The notes: a model not told the origin generated them from the sequence alone. A stretch of 64,000 nucleotides of DNA from Riptortus pedestris (GCA_019009955.1 CM032233.1:10700001-10764000); one strand, 5' to 3'. Counted from the first letter of the stretch, positions 35,341 to 45,127 are shown. A program made the numbers and translations.

Positions 35341-36165
35341 AAAAGCAACATTTTAGCTTGCTTCTACAAAGGCAGCAACAATTATATAAATTGTGACCAA
35401 GGGTATCGCGCCATGTTGTTGGCCACCAGAAATATAACCCCCTGAGGGGTGTTTAATTATATTATTCTTATTAAAATACCTTTGCTAGGCGATTGAGATA
35501 GTAAAAATGTGTGTCAAACTTTGAAAAGACAATTTTAATCTAGCACAATTACTTCAGATAAATACTACTTCATCAGTGGAAAGTCCCCCACTATTAATTG
35601 ATAGTAAAAATTTAGATACCCAAATATCCACTGCCAGAAATTAAATAGGAAAACTTGTTAAAACAATCTAAGGGGGTAAAGGTTATACTTACCAAAAAAT
35701 TGTATGTCTGAGTGGTTGTTGCTCCTCATTTGTGTTCACAAACCTGTGTACTAATGTTTGCATCACTGAAATATGTCTTATATTTGACCATTGTAATTTG
35801 TAATTGAGCAATACATAAATTGTATTATGATTAAATAAGTTTAAGACATGGATTTGAAATGTATCAATTCTCAATACTCTGAATAAAATGTAAATATTAC
35901 TGTATTTTGTTTTACCTTACATCTCAAATTGTCATTAATATTGTTCAGTAAGAGAAACTTTAAATGATTTCTTGAATGAGCTTCAATTAAACCGACTAAG
36001 AAAATGAGTATAAACATGTAGATTCAGGTAGAAATAAGTCTGGACACAAATAAAGTAATTTCAATAAATACTAGTTTATTCGTTAAATAGCTTCCATTTT
36101 AAATATCCCACCCTTTTCTTCAGCACGCAAGAATAATTAGATTTAAATAAACGAATAAAATTGAT
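34042..36165 (+). other. 3' flank of F-box/LRR copy 2, duplicated at 9531-11560
   Basis: Aligns with the 3' flank of copy 1 and has no coding region. A candidate polyadenylation signal AATAAA is at 34154-34159. CT/AT microsatellites are at 35286-35338. Homology to copy 1 ends near 36165. Confidence 0.7.
34154..34159 (+). promoter_or_regulatory. Candidate poly(A) signal of F-box/LRR copy 2
   Basis: AATAAA 113 bp after the stop codon. In AT-rich DNA this could be chance. Confidence 0.35.
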
Positions 36166-36256
36166 ATTTAAAACACTAAACTTAAACACTTGAGTTGTTA
36201 GTGCAATGGACATTTTTTTGTTTTTCAGGGGTTTTAAATCATTTTTCATTTTTATT

Positions 36257-36849
36257 ATGAAAAGTATTCAGGATTTTAAAAATTTTGTTCTTCATTAATT
36301 GAAGGAATTTTAAGCATTCCAAACAATAAACTTAATGATAAAGAAATATTTATGATTCTAGATGAAAATAATGAACCTTGGTTTAGGGGCAACGATCTTT
36401 TAGAACTATTGGAGTATGTCCGAAATAGCAAGCAAATAACAAAAATGATACCAATAAATATTAAAAAATATATGATATAGTTCTTCAAAAATGCAGCCTC
36501 ATACTATTTTTATTAGCAAATTAGGTTTTTATTCCTTGGTAATGAAATCAAACATACCTTTAGCTGACAATTTTTAAGAATGGGTTTACAATGTTATAAG
36601 AACAATTGGAGAGAGTACAAGAGAACAGGAGAGTATAAATGGAACTAACAAATGGGAGGCAAAGATAATATAATGAGAGATCAATAGAAAGTTTAAAAAA
36701 TTGTAATGAAATGATGTTTAATACAGCACAACGAGTCATTCATAAATTAATTAAGAAAATAGAAAATATCAAACCAGATGATGTATCTAAAACACAAAGT
36801 GATAAATTAAGACATTACTTCCTATTATTTAAATCAAATGACAACTATG
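36257..36849 (+). pseudogene. BRO/MSV199-type large-DNA-virus gene, two remnants
   Basis: The frame 36300-36480 reads KEIFMILDENNEPWFRGNDL followed by LELLEYVRNSKQ, the pattern of BRO-N/MSV199 DNA-binding domains of insect large DNA viruses and Polinton-type elements: Asp-Glu-Asn, then a Trp-Phe-basic-x-x-Asp core. A second open stretch, 36718-36849, reads AQRVIHKLIKKIENIKPDD then LRHYFLLFKSNDN. That fits the C-terminal domain often paired with MSV199. Stops separate the two and no start is clear. It ends abruptly where F-box/LRR copy 3 begins. Confidence 0.55.
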
Positions 36850-37110
36850 TCTAGAAGATGGACTGATTGAATGTCCTATGGATGCCAAACTAGATGCGGT
36901 ATCAAACCTTCCTGAGCTGAGAGTTCTAAGTCTGGTTAATGTTTGTGTCAATTCAAGTTTTCCCACAGCTCTGGCTCAGTGTGTGAACATAAAGTGCCTT
37001 CACATCGTACCAAGGTTTTCTGAAAGGTTTAGTATATTCATTCTGTCTAATTTGTGTGTGTACATATATATATATATATATAATTATGTATCAAGGAATT
37101 ACTATTGATG
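36850..37110 (+). pseudogene. F-box/LRR copy 3: broken exon
   Basis: 36850-37027 matches the second half of exon 6 (LEDGLIECPMDAKLDAVSNL, then SSFPTALAQCVNIKCLHIVP). The donor is TT at 37028 where copies 1 and 2 have GT. Intron homology continues for about 80 bp, including the AT run, to ATTACTATTGATG and then stops. The 5' half of the exon is replaced by the virus-like fragment. Confidence 0.85.
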
Positions 37111-37130
37111 CAAAGGAAAAAAACTGAAAA

Positions 37131-37208
37131 GCCTATTTTCAACATCTTTGTTGGCCATTTAGGTGCATACCCATTTTCAAATTTTCCTCTATATTTACTA
37201 ATTGCGAC
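37131..37208 (-). pseudogene. Polinton/retroviral-type integrase, C-terminal scrap
   Basis: Twenty-six open codons on the minus strand read ISKYRGKFENGYAPKWPTKM. That is the SH3-like C-terminal segment of rve integrases as found in Polintons (I-S-K-Y, then F-x-x-G-Y, then W). Both ends are cut: a frame break upstream at about 37209 and LRR copy 3 flank downstream. Confidence 0.5.
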
Positions 37209-38000
37209 ATAATAATAATAATAAATTTCGGTTTTCTATTTTGATATCATTATTAGAATATATATTAATTAATATTTCTAACTCATTTTTCTTTTCAACT
37301 TCAATGGTTTCATCTTTATAGTACTGTGATAAGAATTATTATATTCTTTAATTTATTCAACTATAATATTTAAAAGGTTGATTACAAGCTGAGTTATGAG
37401 CGAGTGAAGTTGAAGGTTTTCCTAGATCACAGAGCCCTTATCTCTACTAGAATTTGCACAAGGTCTCACCTCTGCTGTCTGCATCTTCCTCTAAGTTTAG
37501 TCAATGCCTTAATATCAGATGTTTTGGACAGCTCTGCCCATCTATACTCTTCCCAGCTGAAAACTCATAGTCACAAATGAGTGCACATAAGTAAATATTT
37601 CATTTTTATATTGCTTTTTACTAAATATTACAATGTGGGGGCTAATATACCCAACATGGCTGTTTCTAATGAGAGCTGCTTGCAGCAATAAAAAAAATAA
37701 TCAAGAGACTAAATCATCTTTAAGTAAGATCATAAGCCTATTGGATAGCTTGCTTGACAATGTTGCAACCTTAAGAAAAAACATCCGATCCAGGAAGAAA
37801 AAATTAAAAAAAATATCGATTTCTTGAAAAGGAAAAGAAGAAAAATATTAAGAATTCCATATTCAATATTTTTTGGAAGTTTATAACTCATAAAAGCTCC
37901 TCTAAAATATATTATTTTTAGCTTCTTAACCAATCCATCATCAAAATTAGATAATGGTGTGATTGTTTTTTTTTTTAGTTTTTAATCTTTCCACCTTTCT
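37209..38000. other. AT-rich DNA, no gene assigned
   Basis: A minus-strand open stretch at about 37210-37320 (DETIEVEKKNELEILI) may continue the viral remains. A plus-strand frame at 37633-37827 has no motif. Confidence 0.3.
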
Positions 38001-38129
38001 TTGATTTTATCACTTTATCATGTCCTATTTATTCTTCTAGTGCTTTTTGTTTGTTTTGAATTAATTGTGGCACCTGATCCTCCTAAGAATGTTCCTGAAG
38101 TTCCTCATTTGGGAAATATTATTTGTAGT

Positions 38130-38340
38130 ATTCTTCCAACTTCTTTGTTTTCTCTTTCTTGCTAATAAGTTAAAGGAATTCTTACAATTTTTCTATCCTT
38201 TTCATTATTTTTTCAATCTTATCAATTTGTTATTGTTTAGGCAAAAGTTTATATTTATCTTTTGTTATTTGAATTATCACGTCCGTTTTATTTTTGAGAG
38301 CATAGGTGATTCTAGATTTTTGAATATCTGTATAGGAAAT
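38130..38340 (-). pseudogene. Small Polinton-type virion protein remnant
   Basis: Minus strand: SYTDIQKSRITYALKNKTDV then IIQITKDKYKLLP, stop, then QIDKIEKIMKR. The alternation of 'basic, alanine-rich, K-x-x-x-V-x-I-Q-I' units resembles short adintovirus/Polinton virion proteins. It directly follows the PLA2-like gene on the same strand. The family call is by pattern and context only. Confidence 0.35.
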
Positions 38341-38523
38341 TTTATATAGTTTATAAAAACTCATTATTAATTATGTATTTATTAAGAAGAAAATTTTAAA
38401 CTTATTGGAATATATGAATTTCATTATTTTTCGTTCAAACCCATTCCTAATTTTCTTTTAATGTTCAATGGATTTTTAGTTAAATAAGCTGCTGGTCTTT
38501 CTTTTAATTCTCATCTTTTGAAA

Positions 38524-38772
38524 TTACTCTTTGTTTTCTAAAATATTATCTGCAATATGTCTATCCGATACTTCCTTATTATCTCTACAATGTGTATTAT
38601 GAACTTGACAAGGTGCATCAAATTTATTAATAGGTTGATCATCTCTAGCTAGCCTCTCATCTAATTTCATTGATGGACCATAATAGTTATATGCAGGAAT
38701 ATGCATTTCACAATTTAACTTATTTAATATTTTGTTAAATAATCCAGATGCAATAGTTTCATATTTAATTAT
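38524..38772 (-). pseudogene. Phospholipase A2-like virion protein of Polinton/adintovirus type, fragment
   Basis: Eighty-two open codons. After a hydrophobic N-part (GLFNKILNKLNCEMHIPAYN) comes a calcium-loop-like YYGPS, then LDERLARDDQPINKFDAPC. The helix that should carry the catalytic His-Asp reads CQVHN, so His is kept but Asp is Asn, and the loop Cys is Tyr. The tail RHIADNILENK fits the family. Virion PLA2 domains of parvoviruses and adintoviruses act on endosomal membranes; this copy would not. A further weak match (RIKRKTSSLFN) follows after the stop. Old, inactive viral copy. Confidence 0.7.
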
Positions 38773-38799
38773 CTAATGTAGTAAAAAATTATTTATTAG

Positions 38800-39000
38800 C
38801 GTCCACTTTTTGTAACTAAGGCTAATTGGGATGGGGTTTGTACAGGTTGCCACTCTTTTCTAGCCAGGATGGGACTAAGGATTTTACTTAATGAATTACG
38901 TCACTAAATAAATTCCTATTGCTCAGGAGGGAATCAAACCTGCCACTCTAGGTTTACCGTATGAGATTAAGGTCAACGCTTTAACTCACATAGCTAACCT
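38800..39000 (-). mobile_element. tRNA-derived SINE
   Basis: The minus strand from 39000 reads GGTTAGCTATGTGAGTTAAA, then a perfect-looking B box GGTTTGATTCC (38930-38940). The A box is TAGCTATGTGAGTT. Spacing and the following GAGCAATAGGAATT fit the tRNA-like head of a SINE rather than a working tRNA, as the 3' half and acceptor pairing are lost. The tail extends to about 38800. Confidence 0.65.
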
Positions 39001-39039
39001 TCAACACTTTCCCTCATTATTAAATGAATGACTTAATTA

Positions 39040-39352
39040 TTCTAAGTGTTCTTCATAAAAAAGCCCCAACTTATTGCACAGCCCATTGTGGCTCTTCTGG
39101 TGCAATGGTTTTTTTCATTACATCTGCAACTTGGCATTCAGTAGGGACTCTCTTCACATCAATTTCTCCTTCAGAAACCAACTCTCTAGACAAAGAAGTG
39201 TCTAATTTTTATATGCTTCGCTCTATGATGATATTCCAAATTCTGTCCCAGTCTTATGGCAATTTCATTATTGATTTGAAGCTCAGGGATTCTCTTCAAA
39301 CTCGTAATGTCTGAGAGTAGTCTCTTCAGCCATGTCAGTTCTCTTGCTGCTT
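39040..39352 (-). pseudogene. Ty1/copia RNase H C-terminal fragment
   Basis: Minus strand: EAARELTWLKRLLSDI, then NNEIAIRLGQNLEYHHRAKH and IKIRHFFV. These are the conserved RNase H end of copia pol (A-A-x-E-x-x-W-L, then H-x-R-x-K-H-I-x-I-x-x-H). Frameshifted after a stop at about 39196. Only the last part of pol is present. Confidence 0.75.
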
Positions 39353-39417
39353 CATATTTCTTAGGGTTTCAAATAGAACAGAGGTTTAATGGTTCTATCA
39401 AAGTGGATCAGAAAGGA

Positions 39418-39476
39418 TACACAGAAAAAATAGATCAAAGGTCCTTGGTGAGTTGATGCATACTGATGTCCATTTT
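39418..39476 (+). pseudogene. copia pre-integrase scrap, opposite strand
   Basis: Plus strand RSKVLGELMHTDVH matches the junction of the GAG-pre-integrase and integrase core of copia elements. It ends at a poly(T). Facing the opposite way to the RNase H scrap, so two copia pieces are juxtaposed. Confidence 0.5.
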
Positions 39477-39637
39477 TTTTTTTTTTTCATTGCTATCAAC
39501 AGACTTTAATGCTGGGTTTCCTGGCATCTGTACCATACTAACGTCAGGTACATCTACTATAGACCTTTCGGGTCTAGGCTTACCATCAGCTAACCATTTG
39601 AGACGTCTCACTATATGATCAAACCCTTACAATACTA

Positions 39638-40556
39638 GGTTGTTACAAAAGTCCTTGTTCACAAAATTAATTTTATTCAAATGTGAGTACAAAATTTACA
39701 AATCAAATTTATTCTTCAAAATACAGGCGATCATTTTCAACTACTTTAACCCATCTTTCAGCCAAAAGTTGTATTTGATGTTGATACCACTCTGCAGTTT
39801 TCGAGGCAAAGAACTCATCGCATCCAGATTTGACATCATCGAAGTTTTCGAAGCACCGACCTTTCAAAAAATGCGCCATTGACCTGAAAAGTCCATAGTC
39901 AGACGGTGCGAAGTCTGGGCTGTAAGGAGGGTGGGGCAAGAAGCTAATCCCGTTCATTTCTGAAAATTTTTCTTTAACTAATCATGAGCGATGAGCAGGG
40001 GCGTTGTCTTGCTGAAATAACGCTTGGGCTTGCAGATAAGTCATGAGGTGCTGACCTTGAACGGACGTTTTGGACACCAAGCTTTTTGAAATGCCGGCTT
40101 ATTGTAGCATTTGAAACTCCCATTTCTTCGGCTAATCCTCAAGTTGTGACTCAAGTAGCTCTGGATCATCGACAACTGAAGGACGACCTGATCTAGGTTT
40201 ATCTTCAAGGCTTGTATTCCCAGAATTAAACCGCTTGAACCAAAATGCGGCCGTGTTTCGATGCACCACACTTTCCCCTTCCACTGCACAAATTTCCTCG
40301 GCTGAGGCCTTTGCACTAAAACCTTTTTTCCAATAATGCCTAAGAAGGCCGCGGATGACAAATTTTTCTTCCGACATTTCTAGTGAAATTTAATAAACTG
40401 AATGAAAGGCAGGGGCAGTTGGCGTACATAAATAATTAGAGGATTAGTTAATGTAAACATTGACATAAGAATTGTATTCGTCAGAGATGAAATAAGGATT
40501 AAATTAGAGACCTCAATGTAAACAACTTGATATGCACAAGGACTTTTGTAACAGCC
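39638..40556 (-). mobile_element. mariner-family transposon, internally deleted (919 bp)
   Basis: Terminal inverted repeats GGTTGTTACAAAAGTCCTTG (39638) and GGCTGTTACAAAAGTCCTTG (reverse of 40556), flanked by TA on both sides. The transposase on the minus strand starts at 40377 (MSEEKFVIRGLLRHYWKKGF) with the paired-like domain and SGRPSVVDD linker. It then loses the middle, including the first catalytic Asp. It resumes with QQDNAPAH and YSPDFAPSDY, the second and third Asp. Stops and a frameshift are present. Inactive. Confidence 0.9.
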
Positions 40557-40999
40557 TAGTAGTGGCTGACTATCCGCTACGCCCTTCAATCCCTCCTGTT
40601 GCCTTGGAAAAGAACAAATTGGCTATTGATGAACAAAACAGAGGGGACTGTCGATGAGTTAACCTCTCAGTTTGCACTTTTAAAAAAGCATTAAGTTCCA
40701 CCAAAAAATTAAAAAACAAAATAGAATAGAATATCGTTTATTTCCTAATGAATAATAAAATGTAGTAGAGTATTAACAAGTTTCATAAGATATTCAATTC
40801 CCTTTCTACCATCAAATATGCTTCTCTAGAAGGTCTGTAAAAAACCTAATTATTCCTACCTTTTCATTATGAAAATTATTATCACCAGCTAATTCAGATG
40901 GCAATATCAAATATGATATTGAAATTAATTTGTTAAAATTGTTTATGTATAATAATGTTCATTATAATTTACAACTACTATTCCTGTAACTGGAAAATT
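40557..40999. other. AT-rich DNA, nothing assigned
   Basis: No motif found. The first ~60 bp continue the sequence interrupted by the mariner insertion. Confidence 0.4.
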
Positions 41000-41400
41000 C
41001 TCCATTTCTTCAAATATAGGCTTCAATAACTCTTAGTACTTGTCTGATTTTAACGTTAAAACTAAAGTTTTAAAATCATTAGCATCTATTTCAACTTCTA
41101 TATTTCCAACTTGAAAATGTTCTTTCTTTTATCCGAAGAAAATCCATAATGGTAAATCAAATAAAGGTTTGGTTCTGCCATAATGTTTATCAGTTATCGT
41201 CAGTAAATACTTAGGTGCTATGTAACCTATTTTGATAATTTTAAAGAATGTACTCATTGTTAATGAAGAATTAGAGACTTCATTTTCCGCAATTAAAGTT
41301 TCATTTTCTAATACATGTTGACCACCTTCATCTTCATGAGACATGGTTTTTATTAAATTTTTACAATATCTCCTGTTGTCAGAGCATAAGCTGTTTTTGA
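41000..41400 (-). pseudogene. Polinton-type conserved protein remnant (DUF8207-like)
   Basis: Open from 41344 to 41129, then a stop and continuation. The core reads FKIIKIGYIAPKYLLTITDK HYG, then after the stop FQVGNIEVEIDAND. The order I-G-x-I-A-P-K-Y-L, then a G-x-x-x-I-x-I-D strand, is that of a protein common in Polinton-derived arthropod loci. Function unknown. It lies just downstream of the ATPase on the same strand. Recognised from memory of the pattern. Confidence 0.4.
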
Positions 41401-41739
41401 ATGCTGTTCAATAATTCTTTGCTGGCGAATATTTTTAAATGTTTTAACTAAATTGTTTCTATTTTTTTAAGTTCCCTTCTTTTTCGGGAGATTTTTTACT
41501 TTCCACTTATAAAATTAAAAAAATTTAAACTAGGTTTAACTAATTTAGAGTGGAGTTAACTACGTCTTAAATGTATACATATATATATATATGATTATTC
41601 ATCTTTTTATTTAGGTTTATGAATATAAATCTGAATTTCTCAATTCAGCAGTCATTACAATGTTATTTAAATGTTTTCTTTGCTTCAAAATCACTTAAAA
41701 TAAAATCTTTATATAATAAATCCATATAATAGTCTAATT

Positions 41740-42115
41740 AATAAAAATACATCAAAAATTTACATCATTCGTGATGAATTGAGTCTCTAATTTAGAATAA
41801 TACTGATTTAAATAAAATCACAAAATGTTTTAATGTCTTCCCATCACAAAATATTCTTTAATTTTATCTTGATTTTCTAATACACAACCATCGAAAATAA
41901 TTAAACTATTTTCTGGACATTCATCAACATCAGGAATTTCTTCAACATCATTGTAAAAGAATGCAGTGTTATCAACTCATTGTAAATCAAATTTTCTAAT
42001 AATGTTGTTTAAACAGAACCACTTGATCCAACGATATCTTAAAGAATAGTTGAACAAAATTATGATTTGGATTATCATCATGATGAACTTTAATTTTGTA
42101 TTTTTCTTCATTTTA
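41740..42115 (-). pseudogene. Polinton/A32-type DNA-packaging ATPase remnant
   Basis: Around 42003-42036 the minus strand reads IVGSSGSV-stop-TTLLENLI, a P-loop in which the invariant Gly-Lys is replaced by Val-stop. In a shifted frame (41834-41941) follows a Walker B-like SLIIFDGC and ENQDKIKEYFVMGRH, the motif block of FtsK/HerA-type viral packaging ATPases. YLNQYYSKL then follows. Several stops and frameshifts. These enzymes pump genomes into capsids; this copy cannot. Confidence 0.65.
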
Positions 42116-42146
42116 AATAAGTAATTTATATAAAACGAAACTGTTT

Positions 42147-43470
42147 ATGATTGTTAGATCAAATCCTATATTCTTGGATGAAAATGTTAATTATAAAATT
42201 GATCTTGTAGGCTTTTATACGGATAATAACATTCCTAATGTTTTTGAATATTCATCTATAACATTAGAAATTGAACAACCTGATTATTCAAAGATTGATT
42301 ATAAAACCAATATTCTGAAGGTTATTGGTCCTTAACCCGTTTGCTAAGGATGACTGCTGGAGAAGTCGAGGAGAAGCATTCCCTGTGAACGGATGACTTG
42401 TAGAGTAGTCAACGGGAGGGCAGGCCCACCAGACGGCTGACTGCTACAGCAGTCTGGTCTCTAAGACTTGTTTGTCTTTTCACTACGGATGCCTGCTAGG
42501 GAAGTTCTGCTTTGGGAGAGTCTGTAGTAAATAGTATTATATAGTATAGTATTAGTATGTACTATTGCCGCTAGATAGGAGTACACAAGTCATTCTCTAG
42601 CTCCTAATGCTGACAATAGATGGTTTAGGACATTATGAGAAGGCTTGGGATTCCCCAAATTCTATAGTCACCCTGCTCCTCTTCTTCCCTCTCTGATACC
42701 TGCCAGCGCTTTGTTAATAGCTTTTTGTAAGAACGCAAAGAAACATTTTGTCCACATCCGTGTTTCAAAATATACCATACCCAAAAAAACTTTAGGATGG
42801 ATAATTGATAAGATTTATTATTGTGAAACTGTACATTTGTAAATATGTAAATACGTTTTTTAACTCCAAAAGTGCCCTGTCCAAGGTCACGGATCAAAAA
42901 GGAGGATGGAAAACGTAATAACAAAGAAAGGGAGGGAGGCCGGCTGAGAGCTCCATTCAGAGGGCCTAGGAGGGTGGCCTGCCCGGCCGTCCCAATGTCA
43001 TGTCCCGTCCCACTCCCCGACGTAGTGAAAGGGTTAAATATCTTAATATTATATTAAAAGGGGATCAAAAATAATATTAGGTGATGATTCATTCTATATT
43101 AAAGGTAACTAGGTTAACAAGACTGACATTTATTCACCTATTCCTTTTAAATTAGATAATACCATCAGGAAGCTTTTAGGTTTTGAGACTATATCCAAGG
43201 TTGAAATTGAAAAATATTTTTAGAATTCCAGTTTATTCATAATGGAAAAAGCAAAACAAAATTCAGACCATTTGATGTAATAGAAATTCATTGTGATTTA
43301 GTGCAACCAAGTTTTGTAAACTATAATCTTAATGAACATTTACATTGTGGATCAGATATCTTATATTTGTTGATCCAAATATTCCATATCATTCGAAATT
43401 ATTAGAAAGACTTTCAGAAATATTTGACGTTCCCAAGAAAGAAATTAAAAAAAAACATAATAAATAATAA
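42147..43470 (+). pseudogene. Polinton-type penton (minor capsid) gene, split by a MITE
   Basis: 42147-42335 reads FLDENVNYKIDLVGFYTDNN IPNVFEY, an N-terminal pattern of Polinton/adintovirus penton proteins (K-I-D-L-x-G-F-x-x-x-N-x-I-P-N). After the inserted MITE (42336-43033) the match resumes with DNTIRKLLGFETISKVEIEK, then FDVIEIHCDLVQPSFVNYNL and DPNIPYHSKLLERL in shifting frames, to about 43470. Stops occur even in the parts next to the insertion. It faces away from the ATPase. Confidence 0.6.
42336..43033. mobile_element. piggyBac-type MITE (698 bp)
   Basis: Flanked on both sides by TTAA (42332-42335 and 43034-43037). The termini are CCCGTTTGCTAAGG and CCCTTTCACTACGTCGG (reverse), the CCC-TTT start and TTAA target typical of piggyBac. 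GC-richer than its surroundings; no transposase. It splits the penton-like pseudogene. Confidence 0.8.
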
Positions 43471-43973
43471 AAGAGAGGAACTTCTGAATAATATAAATGT
43501 AAATAATATTATATATTTTAATTTAATTCAGTCCTAATAAATTAATAAAATGTTATGACTAATAATCAAGCTATTAACACTTAGAAAGAAGTTTAAATGG
43601 ATATTATTATGTTTATAATAATATTATAAGTTCGATATTTATTATTTTCTCAGAATTCTCATTAACTTTAAAGAAAGAAAGCTTAGAATGTATTAAAATC
43701 ATTTAAGCCCATTTTCAAATAGTCTAGTTAACCCTGGTGAAATATGTATATTTTATATAATTTTACAACTATATGAAAATATGGCATTTCACAAGTACTT
43801 ATAAAGGTACATTAGGAGATACTAAATATAATTTAAATTATATAAGATATTATCTGAGAATGTACGTTATTTATTTTTTTATAGGTCTAACTTTGTTTTT
43901 ATATAAATAAATCTGATATAAATAATAAACAAATACATTGAAAAAAACAAAACAAAAAAGAACAAGTATTATA
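43471..43973. other. AT-rich DNA, nothing assigned
   Basis: Extremely AT-rich; short frames without recognisable motifs. Confidence 0.4.

Positions 43974-44037
<64 letters not shown>
43974..44037. repeat. (AT)n microsatellite
   Basis: Nearly pure AT followed by a short family A-like scrap (GGCCTCATTTTTGG at 44054). Confidence 0.95.
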
Positions 44038-44040
<3 letters not shown>

Positions 44041-44063
44041 ATTTATATCATTAGGCCTCATTT

Positions 44064-45000
44064 TTGGATTGGACAATAGTTTTAAAATATCAAATTCCCT
44101 TAGAATTTATGATTCTTATGTTTCAGGATAGAATAGATTGGGAAGTTATTTTTGAAAGAAGGGATATTTCTAATATACTTACAATAGATCATAAGGAAAC
44201 CTTTGAGGGGTATTATAAAAGGAAATATAATTTAAGTGATACTCCAAAAATGATTAATTACTTAAAATAATAACATTTTTATTCCTAATAAATGGGTTAT
44301 TAAAAGTATTATATTGATGCTGAGAAACAATAATATACACTTTTTTTACTATTGAACAACACTGGACTATATTTTAACAAAGAGAACCAGAAAATAAAAT
44401 TCTTAATCTACGTTGGTAATAATTTTATTAATTGAAAATTTCAATTTGTAATTACTGGTTCTTTCAAATCCTAGAGATGGTAAAAATTATGATCATTATT
44501 CTAAATTAATTCATAAATTTATTTCTATTTTATTTAAAATGATAGAAGTAAAGAAATTTAATAAATTAATTGATAGGATTGAGGATCCTGGTGTTACAAG
44601 TACTGTTAAATTTGGCTTAAATGAATGAAGCAGTAGTATATAATCATAAATATCAAACCTTTAATTTTTCTGTAACCTTTAACAATTTAGGATTAGGATA
44701 TTTACTAATATTACCAATATAGAATGGAGGATCTTTATTAGATAACATTTATTCGAAATTTGAATGGTGATACGGCATTACTATCACTTATTTTTATCGG
44801 GTAATTTAAGTGGCATAGAAGTGAATAGGTTACTTAATAGTGTTTTAAATAAAATGAGAAATAAACCAAGGGCCTCAATGAACTCTACAGATGATATATT
44901 ATTCAGACTTCATATAATACAAATAATTTTCAATGCTTAATTATAATTCATAAATATCTATACCCTATCAATCTTATTATGAAATGATGGAACCCTAACT
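44064..45000 (+). pseudogene. Decayed coding stretches, probably viral, unidentified
   Basis: Open pieces on the plus strand: 44064-44270 (RIDWEVIFERRDISNILTID), about 44484-44630 (SKLIHKFISILFKMIEVKKF), and about 44785-44940 (LSGNLSGIEVNRLLNSVLNK MRNKPRASMNS). Base composition and position suggest further virus-derived sequence, but I cannot name a family. Confidence 0.25.
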
Positions 45001-45099
45001 ATGAAAGAACAAATAAAATTATAATGAGAACTCTACAACAGTGGTTAAGATTAAAAAAAGCTAGATCAAGTTGACAGGTATCAAGACACGCCCCTCTCT

Positions 45100-45127
45100 C
45101 CCCACCACCACCAAATGGGTGGTGGGG
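45100..45127. repeat. GC-rich perfect hairpin
   Basis: CCCCACCACC (45100-45109) and GGTGGTGGGG (45118-45127) pair perfectly around an 8-nt loop, standing out in AT-rich DNA. Confidence 0.9.

Noticed and set aside
37633..37827. 64-codon frame with basic C-terminus
   Set aside because: No motif, AT-rich Lys/Ile/Ser composition typical of noise; not enough to call a gene.
38920..39000. A tRNA gene on the minus strand
   Set aside because: A and B boxes are present, but no cloverleaf can be closed and the sequence continues as a SINE body.
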